A DNA stretch of 64,000 nt from NCBI GenBank assembly GCA_036245805.1, contig BTRK01000002.1:8056689-8120688 (forward strand), written 5' to 3'. Under the pieces are notes generated by a model. It was not told the DNA's origin. It did no database searches and saw nothing but the letters and a program-made list of their open reading frames with translations. Position numbers and translations under genes: made by a program. Source of the DNA: Pristionchus mayeri (taxonomy: Eukaryota > Nematoda > Chromadorea > Rhabditida > Neodiplogasteridae). The number at the start of each line of letters is the position of its first letter. The stretch's first letter is position 1. Shown here piece after piece: positions 55,150 through 64,000 of this stretch.

Positions 55150-56290
55150 TCCACGCTGGCGGCGAGGGGGGGCACTGCGCAGGGCCCCACATGTGGGGCG
55201 CTGCGCAAGGCATGTATGGGGGTTCATGGAAAAATCGATTTCTATGTCATGGGAGGTCAAGACTAACAAGGAAAGGCCACGAGGGTAAGGTGAAGTTTTT
55301 GAACGAGACCTAGCGCGATCGAAAGAGGATCAAATTCTAAGAACTTCTACGTCTTTCATATCTGCTGAGGACCTCTGTGGACGGCTGGGTAGTAGTGGAG
55401 TTTCGGAACATAGCCAAAGAAATTGACGGGTTTGTACCTCTCCCCACTATGAGCGCAGACATCCACAACGGCCCTCAGCAGATATGAAAAACATAGAAGT
55501 TCTTAGAATTTGATCCTCTTTCGATCGCGCTAGGTCTCGTTCAAAAACTCCACCTTACCCTCGCGACCATTCCTTGTAAGTACCGTACCCAATCGACTCT
55601 ACAGTACCCCCAGATACCGTATACCACTACCGTAACCCACTATTATCGCAAACTAACTTTATTTTTAAAAAGTCCCGATACCGTGTGCAATCGATTCTAC
55701 AGTACCCAAGTAACTACCGTAACCCAGTTCCTTGGGTCAGATCCTGTTCCTTGGGTCAAAATTTTTTTTTAAATTCTAAATAGATAGCTAAATTATTTTA
55801 AGGTATCCTAACATTTATATCTTTACTGTATAATCATTTTATGATAGATTTAGGATTTTTAGAGAAACGTTTGAAATTTTTAGAAAAATGTTTGATCCAA
55901 GGAACAGGATCTGACCCAAGGAACTGGGTTACGGTAGTTACTTGGGTACTGTAGAATCGATTGCTCACGGTATCGGGACTTTTTAAAAATAAAGTTAGTT
56001 TGCGATAATAGTGGGTTACGGTAGTGGTATACGGTATCTGGGGGTACTGTAGAGTCGATTGGGTACCGTACTTTAATTTTTTGAAAATAAATTCAATTCG
56101 TGATAATAGCGGGTTACGGTAGTGATATACGGTATCAATCGATAATGTACTATCGATTGGGTACGGTACTTAGTCTTGACCTAACATGACTTACAAATCG
56201 ATTTTTCCATGAACCCCTTACTCATGCCTTGCGTAGGGCCCCACTGTGGGGCCCTGCGCAGTACCCCCCCCCCCCCCCTCGCCGCCATTC
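55150..56290. mobile_element. Nested foldback: outer palindrome with two inner palindromes
   Basis: The outer arms are about 55150-55265 and 56180-56290 (GGGGCCCTGCGCA, CATGCCTTGCG, TCCATGAACCCC and complements). Inside are a first palindrome at 55276-55570 (arms with GATCGAAAGAGGATCAAATT, axis near 55420) and a second at 55581-56076 (arms with GGTTACGGTAGTTACTTGGG, axis near 55828), then a partial repeat of the latter at 56080-56170. No coding capacity. It lies between the secreted Pro-rich gene and the M13 peptidase gene. Confidence 0.75.
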
Positions 56291-56674
56291 CTGGACACAT
56301 ATGGTAGAAAAACTTGTAAAACTTGTAACACGATAAAGGAGAACGGGTTTAGACCGGGATCTCGCAGATACGATGACCACCACATCTCTAGCAGACACTA
56401 GGTCGGATGATAACTAAAAAAGTGCCCTTCTCCAGCATGTTCACTGTAGATTCCCAAAGCTTCAAAAATACTTGAAAGTTCTACAGAAGGGTCCATTTTT
56501 GGCTCTCATCCGGCGTAGCGCCCTCTACCCGAGTCGCCTCCATACAATGTATGTCATGAATTTGCGAGTTGGATGAGAATGAAGCTCAACTGATAAGAAG
56601 ACGATAGGAGGATGTGATATAAGCTGAGAGATCAGGAAGACAGAAGTATTATCAAGGCGCGCTCTCTCTCTACT
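56291..56674. other. Upstream region of the M13 peptidase gene
   Basis: Carries a family 2 MITE (56395-56524, CACTAGGTCGGATGA ... TCATCCGGCGTAGCG). No TATA box or acceptor immediately before the ATG was recognised. Confidence 0.4.
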
Positions 56675-59600
56675 ATGGACAACAAAGGAGTGGCTATAGC
56701 TTTCAAGGTACTGTACTCAAGCACAGTGCGTGAGTGCATGTTCAACATAATTATACTTTTTTAAAGTGTAGGGTCACTTGGTACTTTGCCAACTAGTCGT
56801 AACTTGCTTCAAATGAAATATCGAGTAAGGTTTTGGTGAGCCGCATAAATTTATTGCCTAATTTTAGAGTCAATTTTGCATATATATATACCCATACTTT
56901 AAAACTAGCAAGGAACTACGTCACGCTAAAGGTTGGGGTATTGCGCTATGCCACTTTTCGAACTTCTCCCGGGAACGGCAAAAGTGCTTCCTCGGACGGG
57001 ATTCGAACCACCAACCTCTGGTTTTAAAATCCACTGCCCATACTTTAAAATCGTAGGTAACAGCACTGGTGCTGCTCAGTGGCATTCTCGGCGTCACAAT
57101 CGGCATTCTCATCGTGTCTCTCAACGTCAGAGATGACGTAGAAAGCACTCCGCCTGGTCAGTTTGCGCTACGGGCACGGCGTGTTACAGGGGTGAGCGAG
57201 AGATGAAAGAGCGCAGAGAAAGAGAGAGAAAACCTCTCGCGAATTTACATTCTATTGGTCTTGAATTGGTATCGAACCGCAATCTGGAAATTTGCCATAG
57301 AATAACATGAGGGGCCAAACATTGACGATTCACAACCACCCCTGCTCATTTTCGCCAAATTTCTTACCTTCTCATCAGTACACTTTTCTCCTTCGGCTAA
57401 ATCACAAGACATTTGCCCGTTCCTGCATAGTTAGCGTAGCCTGTAGGTCGCATTATGCAATTTGCACACCCCAATAGCAGATGGTCATTGTGGAAAATAT
57501 ATGAATATGCAAATAGAATTCGCAGGGGAGTAACCTACACATCGACATCAAAATTCCTTTATAATCTTGATGCAGATGTACTTCAATGCTGACAGTCGTC
57601 TGATAAGAAGGAATTATTTGGTCGTTGGAACAGATTACGAGATTACCTGCTAGGTAGGATGAGAACTGCTTCGTCATGACGCAGTTTGATATATCTAAGA
57701 CGACATGACGCAATTGTTCTCATCCGACTTACAAAGCCCGAAAGCGTCGTGAACAGTTTGAACATTTCAAAACATTTCAGCTCATTAATTGTACCGTTGA
57801 AAATTAAAACTTAAATAGAATATTCCTTCCACTTCTAAGAAAGGCTTTCTGAATGGATCCCTCCATGGATAATGCATAAGTAATAATAGCCTGACTCTCT
57901 CCAAATCTCATGCTCTCTCGCTTTCTCTAACCGACGAGAGAGTGTCTGATATGAGGAGAGTCAGACCATTGCTCTACATAAGAGAAGCCGGAGTCAATTT
58001 CAGTTCCCACGTATCCTACCTCCATGATCTTTCCTTCTTCCACTTCCACGACTACTCTCGCGGTTCCTGAACCCCTTCCGTGCACCTATGCCCTTCCGAC
58101 TACTCCTCAGACCGAGGCACCCAACACTGACGGACCAGGGACCGAGGAACCCGAGTCGGAGACACCAGATACAGATACCCCGCCCTTGTGTCCAGCCCTA
58201 CCCGATATGAAAAACATCCCCGAAGGACAGACCATCGACCCAGAAACGGACAGCCGATTCGACAAGTTTGTCACCGTCTCTAGTCAACTGGAGTGAGTTT
58301 ACAGAGGTTGTTAAAAGTACTTTTTTGAAATGTTATATATCTACATTTATTTGATTATGTACTATGAACTTGTAATAAATGTAATGGGAAATGATAGGAA
58401 ATACCCCACTAGAAAAGTGAGGTCGTGTCCATGAAGAGCTCTGATGAGCACTATGACGTCATAGTGACATGATATGACGACATAGTGCTCTTGCAAGGGC
58501 GGCATGACATCATCCTTCCCATCTGACGTAGTGCCTCAGGAATTGGATGAACGTCACCAAGGATCCGTGCGACGACTTCTACCACTACGTGTGCGGAAAG
58601 GGACAGCGAAATCGCGTTCGATCGCCCTTCGACGTATCTCAGGTATAGTTTGAATCTCTCCAAATCTCATGCTCTCTCGCTTTATCTAACCGACGAGAGA
58701 GTGTGCGATATGAGGAGAGTTAGATCATTGCTCCCCAGGTTGAAATCTCTTGGGGGCTGTACTATTTTAGAACTCTTTGGTTTGAACTTAGAAATTCGAA
58801 CACTATGTTTCACCATCTATAGAGTTCTAAAATGACCAGTTCGACAATGAAACAGCCTCATCTCTTGTCTCAAGTAACTGCAAACGCACATCTTTTCAAT
58901 GAATGAAAAAATGAAAAAATGAAAAAAGGAATGAAAAATAATGAAAATAACTATCTGTACTTGCAGAGAAGGGACAACGAAGTGGAGGGCGGGATGTGGC
59001 AGGCGCCACAAGACTACTGGGACAGCGCTGTGAGTGCGATTTTTAGTGGTTCAATGCTAATTGAAATTTCCATTGCCAGTTAGGCTTTGCTAAATGAGAG
59101 ATCTCTCGCGAAACTCCCATTCTCTCTCGTCGAGAACGCTCTCATTTTGTTTTATTTGAGAGAGAGATCGTCCTGTTTATTTTCCTCTCTCGCCTCTTGG
59201 TCGAGAGGTCTCGCGAGAGATGCAAATTGATTACTCTCGGCGAGAGGACGAATGGTCTCGCGAGACCCTCTCATTAATTTCTCCCTATTGGTGAAAATGT
59301 GAGTGGTCGGGGAGTAAAAATCAGAAAAGTAAAGATGTGCTGATTGTCATGAACATCTAGTGATTCTCCTCATTGCGACTAGTCGAGGTTAACTGCCTAG
59401 GGGGCCAAGCCTAAGTCTGAGTGAGCAAAAATTAATGAAGAGTTTTTTTGCAAAAACCTCAAAGTTGAATTCGAACCAGCGACTCACTGCGCGTAAATCT
59501 GACCCGTTATCCACTCTGCCAGATCGACTTTTGGGAAAGGACACCCAAGATAAACTAGTAAAACTGTTATAACTGAGCGAAGCGCCATGATCTGCGCCAA

Positions 59601-62600
59601 CCACTCTCGTGCTCAATAACTGGAAGAAATGAATGACTTTCGCGAGACCACTCGCCCTCTCGCCGAGACTAACTAATTTGACTGTCTCGCGAGGGCTCTC
59701 GTCGAGAGTGACTCTCACATTTAAATTCATTTCGAGAGTTGACCGTTCAACGAGAGCAGTTTTTGACGAATGATCTCGCCGAGAGCCTCTCACCTCTCGT
59801 TTAGCAGAGTCTATTGCCAGTAGATTGAGTCTTCAAATTTTTATTACACCCGGTCTCCATACACCACATTTATCCTCAATACGAAAAGAGTGACTACTTC
59901 CGTACACACATTTCACATTATTCGCTTCTCCTTACGCCTCCGATCGTAAATAAATAAATTGCTTCCAGCCCCTCCCAGTGAAGCAAGCAAAGTGGATTCG
60001 TGACAAATGCCACGCAGACACATCATACACAGCAGTGAGTAAATTGTTGAATTTTCTTGCTTGGTCGCAACGCCTGATGGGAACCAAAAAATAAATATAA
60101 ATATAAATAAAATAAATAAAAAATAAATAAAAAATAAATAAATAGGGAACCCCTCTGTAAATCGTTCACATAAATATTTTGGCAATGGGAACCTACTGTG
60201 AGCATGCTGGAGAAGGGTAATGTGTTCTATTCGAAAAATTGCCGTTTTGCAAGTTTTAGCTTGGATAAAACAATTAATTCATTCGTTACTAGAGTTCGTA
60301 ATTCGGGCTTTCGTCTCTTCATTTTACACATTCTCTCGACCGGTTGAACGGCGAGAGAGTGTGTAGAATGAGGATACCGTGGTTCAATTTCTCGAACTCT
60401 ATTCGTTACAGCTTGACCAAGAAGCAAAGATCAAGGAACTGATGGAGCAGCTGGTTGACCACACCAACATCAACGTGCCATTCCTTTACCCTGACCTGGA
60501 GACGATTAAGGACAAATCCGCAATCTCGAAACTGATAGGTTTGCATACAAGTGTCTGATTAATAAATAAAAGCACCTTCGGTTGCATGATATGAGGCCGT
60601 AAGACTACATCAAATCCATGAAGGCATTGGTACACAGATTGTTGAAAATCTATCGGAAGAAAATCTCGAGGGGGTCTATCGTGTCAACTTCAACATCATA
60701 ATACAAACCAGGGATGACCGAGGGGATTCGAATAATCCATCTTGACTCAAACTGTTTTGGATAATCCATAACCGAGTAACCGACATATCGTTCGATTAGC
60801 TGATTATGCATTAACCGAACTGCCATCCCTAATAGCAAATAATTAATTAATTAATACTAATTAATTATTAATTAATTACTTAACTAATTATGGACCCCTT
60901 CCAGGGTATGCGAAGGGACAATTCGGCGCAAACAACTTCCTCACCACCTTTGTTGCACCCGATTTCAAGGTTTGAACCATTTTCATCGGTTCAAATTTCT
61001 TCAGCAATAAGCATGTTATGTCGAAGGAAGATATCAAATGAAAATGCGGCACTAGGTGGGATGAGAAATATGAGGTCATGCCGTCTTTGAAGCATCAAAG
61101 GCGGCATGATGTCATAGTTTTCATCCGACCTATTGCCGAAAATGCATATGTGCATTCGTCAATGAACCTTCATGAACGTCAATAATTAACACTTTGAGAT
61201 TTTCACAGTTTCTGATAGTTGTAAGTGCTTATTTTTGTGTTGCCAAATGGCTGAAATGTTCCAGATAGAAACTAGGAAGTGCGATTCGTTGGAAAATATT
61301 CTGATTATGGTTTCAATTTTCAGTTCATTTAGGATCATTTCCTGATATTTTTATGGTGGCATACATTGTTCATGAGATTATCAGCTATCTGGCGCACCTG
61401 AAACACATTTGAAAAGACCCAAAATTACCTGAAAATTGAACCCCTATATATTCCGTAGGATCCCGACAACGCACCGTTTCTCTACTACATCGATCAGCCG
61501 CATCCCATCTTCGATGCGGCGGTGTACACCGATGACGTGTACCCTGTTCAGATGGAAGGGTGAGCAAATTTGGCACATTTCCAAAAGCAAAAATTCTCAA
61601 TTTCGGCAGCTTTCACTGTATTATTCTCCGATGAGGGCACGAGATCGAATGAGAACTATGAAGTCATGCCGACTGATATTTCAGCATGACGCGATAGTTA
61701 TCATCCGATTTAGTTCCCACATCTTTTCGTTTTTAGGCTTGTAAATGGAATCGCAGAAGCCCTGAGTAAGTACTCGCTGATTCTAAGCGGCAAACAGCCC
61801 GACGAAACTGTGATGAAGGCAAGCGAAGAAAATTAATTATATGAATTATATTTTATGCGAAATCTTTGCTACCGAAGTGCAAATGCTCCATAAATTTAAA
61901 TGCAAAATTCCTGAAATATTGTACTTTCAGATGATGGCGAGCGATATCGTGGAATTAGATCGCATTATTTCAACGACGATGCAACAGGATTCCATCGTGA
62001 GAAGACAGGTCAGAAGTGACAAATAATTAAAGTTACTCCCTTTATTTCATGTACATTTTCTTATTACGGTTCTGCTTACAGGCTTGCTAGGAACCACGAA
62101 CTATATGTTGGATTTAGGCTGAGCGCAACTACAATCCGCACAGCGTTGCTGAATTGGGCGTTACGGCGGATCAGATTGATTGGACGACGTTTCTACAGTC
62201 GGTGAGCTTCTAGCTACGCCCCATAAATTCGTTCGATATATCAGAATAGAACAATATTATTTATAATCTCACATTAATTGCAAAAGCAGGCAATGACTCG
62301 ACTTGGTGGCAATCCCTTGGCCGTGGTCGACGCATCGTGGAAGGTTATCATCATGGAGGAAGAGATTACACTGAATGCACTGAACGAGCTGCTTGAACAG
62401 GCACAATTTAAAGTCTTGAGAGTGTTTACACATCCCATTTTTAGACCCCCGCTTCTACCATTGTGAACTACGTGTACTACAAGACCTTCTCTAAGATCGA
62501 AACGGACGTCCCTGCACCACCGGTATGATTTTACTTGGTGGGATGTGACCCATTTTGCGAGTGCTCGTTTTGTTCACACACTCGGTCGGTGCCCACTAGA

Positions 62601-63750
62601 GTTCGTCAAATGAAACCACGGTCTCTTCATTTTACGCACTCTCTCGCCAATCGACCGGTCAAGAGAGTGTGTAGAATGAAGAGACCGTGGTTTCATTTCT
62701 CGAACTCTAGTGCCCACTACGAGATATTATGCAAAAGTACTGCCTTCTCTGTACAAACAGTCCTTCTGCGCTTCACAGATTGCAAGCAACAATTGTAGGG
62801 TGTCAAGGTGAGGACTAATCCGGTGGACAAGTACCGTGCTGTGCTGAATCTCGATAAAAGGACGATGATCGGCGCTCTGCGCAAACCCGATATGCCGAAG
62901 CCGAGTGAATTGATGAGTGCGGCTCAATGCTCGTCGGTGAGCACCTATTTCAATTTCAATTTCAATTCATTTATCCATTACGAGATAAGACCGGGTCACG
63001 TACATTAGCGCCTTCATTAAACTGTGTGTAACACGCTTTTTATATCAAGATGCATACAAATAAAATAACGTGTAAAGAAAAAATAGAGTTACATGGTCAA
63101 TGCTAACTACAGACTGTGGAAACGTTCCTGCCTTGGGCAACTTCGAGAATGTACGTTGACACAGACATCCCTGATCCGGAACAGCGAAAAAGTCTCAAGA
63201 AGAATGTAAGTCGATGAAAATCATGACGATTATCGATTAGAACCAGCTCAATCAGTGATTCAGCCCAGGCGTCGAAAGACATTGTATCTTTATCCTATGC
63301 ACTATCTCAGTATTCAGACCAATGCGAGTCGTTTCTTGCGAAGTCATCCCTAGCCTAGTCCTCCTATTTTTTTATGATTTATCGATCAGATATACAATTA
63401 CAATTCGGAAAAAAAAATTAGAAATGATCGCAGGTAGCCGAGATCGCAGAGTGGCTCTTCTTTGGCTTCCGATCTCAATTAGATCAGCTCAACTGGATGG
63501 ATGATGAGAGCAAGAAGGTAAGGCGTCACTGTCATTTTACAATCCTGACACTTTTTCTGTACTTGTTTTCGCTATCCAAAAAACACGATATTGTCGCCCG
63601 TTCAATATGCATTTTTCTTTTTTTCTACATTTTACTACGTTGTTTTAATGCATTTTTCAGAATGCCTTCGATAAACTGAACAACATCCAGCTGAATGTCG
63701 CTTTTCCTGATTGGATTACGGATGATGAGGCGCTAGCCCGCCATTATAAT
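56675..63750 (+). CDS. M13 (neprilysin-type) zinc metallopeptidase, first 18 exons (599 codons), 3' truncated by window
   Basis: Exons: 56675-56707, 57057-57156, 58004-58292, 58540-58642, 58967-59029, 59969-60034, 60412-60538, 60905-60969, 61459-61559, 61737-61818, 61931-62008, 62118-62201, 62290-62412, 62445-62522, 62799-62936, 63113-63205, 63434-63517, 63661-63750. A short cytosolic tail is followed by one membrane helix (VTALVLLSGILGVTIGILIV), a Thr/Pro/Glu-rich stalk, then the M13 N-terminal signature DPCDDFYHYVCG. FLYYIDQPHPIF, YVYYKTF, ETFLPWATSRMYV and VAFPDWITDDEA-type segments occur in family order. Type II ectoenzymes of this family cleave peptides outside the cell. The catalytic HExxH and ExxxD should lie past 64000. 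Intron 10 is GC-AG and intron 13 only 32 bases. Introns are loaded with MITEs. Confidence 0.9.
57890..57975. mobile_element. Family 1 MITE in M13 intron 2
   Basis: CTGACTCTCTCCAAATCTCATGCTCTCTCG ... CGAGAGAGTGTCTGATATGAGGAGAGTCAG, a palindrome of about 85 bases ending 28 bases before the exon 3 acceptor. Confidence 0.8.
58404..58534. mobile_element. Family 2 MITE ending at the exon 4 acceptor of the M13 gene
   Basis: Contains ATGACGTCATAGTGACATGATATGACG and the end CATCTGACGTAGTGCC, which is followed at once by TCAG|exon 4. Confidence 0.6.
58655..58735. mobile_element. Family 1 MITE in M13 intron 4
   Basis: Near copy of 57890-57975 (TCTCATGCTCTCTCGCTTTATCTAACCGACGAGAGAGTG), starting about 13 bases after the exon 4 donor. 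Confidence 0.75.
59081..59812. mobile_element. 732-base TIR element with 9-base target duplication in M13 intron 5
   Basis: ATTGCCAGT flanks both sides (59072-59080, 59813-59821). The inverted ends are TAGGCTTTGCTAAATGAGAG and its mismatched complement CTCTCGTTTAGCAGAGTCT. The interior is rich in CTCTCGCGAGA-type words and holds a tRNA-like segment at 59461-59530. A 9-base duplication points to a Mutator-type or similar non-autonomous element. Confidence 0.7.
59461..59530 (-). other. tRNA-like sequence (pseudo-tRNA or SINE-type promoter)
   Basis: Read on the minus strand, AAGTCGA and TCAACTT pair as an acceptor stem with one mismatch. An A-box-like TGGCAGAGTGGATAACGG and B-box GGTTCGAATTC are correctly spaced. 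The anticodon arm is not convincing, so it is not a working tRNA. Confidence 0.45.
60287..60405. mobile_element. Family 1 MITE adjoining the exon 7 acceptor of the M13 gene
   Basis: CTAGAGTTCGTAATTCGGG ... CGTCTCTTCATTTTACACATTC and TGTGTAGAATGAGGATACCG ... TTTCTCGAACTCTA are inverted ends. The element stops 6-7 bases before the ACAG acceptor at 60411. Confidence 0.8.
60655..60840. repeat. Dispersed repeat (GGGATGGCAGTTCGGTT family)
   Basis: Shares AAACTGTTTTGGATAATCC and GAACTGCCATCCCTA (complement) with 28876-29035, where the other copy follows a family 1 MITE. Function unknown. Confidence 0.55.
61048..61134. mobile_element. Family 2 MITE in M13 intron 8
   Basis: GCACTAGGTGGGATGAGAAA ... 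GGCGGCATGATGTCATAGTTTTCATCCGACC: inverted ends around a short spacer. Confidence 0.75.
61634..61716. mobile_element. Family 2 MITE in M13 intron 9
   Basis: GAGATCGAATGAGAACTATGAAGTCATGCCG ... CATGACGCGATAGTTATCATCCGATTTAG, ending about 20 bases before exon 10. Confidence 0.75.
62596..62710. mobile_element. Family 1 MITE with target duplication in M13 intron 14
   Basis: CTAGAGTTCGTCAAATGAAACC ... CGAACTCTAG with almost perfect arms. GTGCCCACTA stands on both sides (62589 onward and 62711 onward), overlapping the element ends, giving a target duplication of about 9 bases. Confidence 0.85.
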
Positions 63751-64000
63751 GTGAGATTTTTTTCTGATGCAAAGCTTACATTTTCTCTGATTTCCATGAT
63801 ATCGCTAAAATCGGGTAAATAGCATCTATGTTTTCCATGCTGTCTAGGGTTCCTGATGGAATTGGAATTCCAATAGTTATTGGAAATCCAATAGTTTTTG
63901 GAATTCCATTAAGAAGAGAGGTCAATTGTCGGTGAAACTCAATCGATGTGAGTAGTTTTTGAACAGAGCGGTCATCGTTCAAATGATCGGATGAAAAATC
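63751..64000 (+). other. Intron 18 of the M13 peptidase gene, running off the window
   Basis: Begins GTGAGA after exon 18. Contains a palindromic stretch built on TTGGAATTCCAATAG (63860-63915). No exon was seen. Confidence 0.5.

Noticed and set aside
56985..57050. tRNA 3'-half-like sequence (minus strand GGTTCGAATCCCG) before M13 exon 2
   Set aside because: Only the T-arm and part of an anticodon arm are present; no acceptor stem partner, so not a tRNA gene.

Overview
The window reads as nuclear DNA of a nematode. Genes are cut into many small exons separated by short GT-AG introns. Two of the initiator ATGs lie immediately or four bases after a splice acceptor, as expected for spliced-leader trans-splicing. 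The introns are packed with palindromic mobile elements and with TACGGTA/TACAGTA-type words. The mix of deeply conserved genes, lineage-specific secreted families and a dense repeat load would fit a free-living clade V worm such as a diplogastrid, but I cannot prove the genus from sequence alone. All gene models were built by hand from splice sites, reading phase and family resemblance. Layout: 344-4418 (-) is a C3orf33-like protein with a nuclease/OB-like fold. It is divergent from a 23-exon Arg/Ser/Glu-rich protein at 4857-15465 (+), whose largest intron carries a dead mariner-like element (7871-9185). MIC10, a MICOS subunit of the inner mitochondrial membrane, follows at 16000-17647 (+). 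18.0-23.9 kb is a large inverted duplication. Two tail-to-tail copies of an RS-rich gene with an SH2-like C-terminus (18120-19995 +, damaged; 21069-23862 -, intact) flank two identical, inverted, intron-containing tRNA-Leu(CAA) genes. A GTP cyclohydrolase I feedback regulatory protein (GFRP) homologue lies at 25634-26718 (+). From 28.6 to 36.9 kb (-) there are two full tandem paralogues and one remnant of a secreted protein family that I do not recognise. At 37469-38521 (-) there is a small secreted proline-rich protein with a cysteine-containing tail. Its paralogue (45890-55018, +) has a one-base frame error and an 8.2 kb Ty3/Gypsy-type LTR retrotransposon in intron 2. Between them lie an unrecognised gene at 40644-42445, further orphan exons at 42879-43158, and a mariner element (43299-44540) disabled by two nonsense codons. 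From 56675 to the window end (+) is the first 599 codons of an M13 (neprilysin-type) zinc peptidase, a type II membrane protein; its catalytic HExxH exon lies beyond base 64000. Repeats are a dominant theme. At least two MITE families (one with ends CTAGAGTTCG...CGAACTCTAG, one with ends GGTCGGATGAGAA and an internal TGACGTCA) recur through introns and gaps, often within tens of bases of splice sites. Longer foldbacks occur at 24.1-24.6, 31.4-33.0 and 55.15-56.29 kb, the last with two further palindromes nested inside. There is no sign of prokaryotic operons, CRISPR arrays or rRNA.
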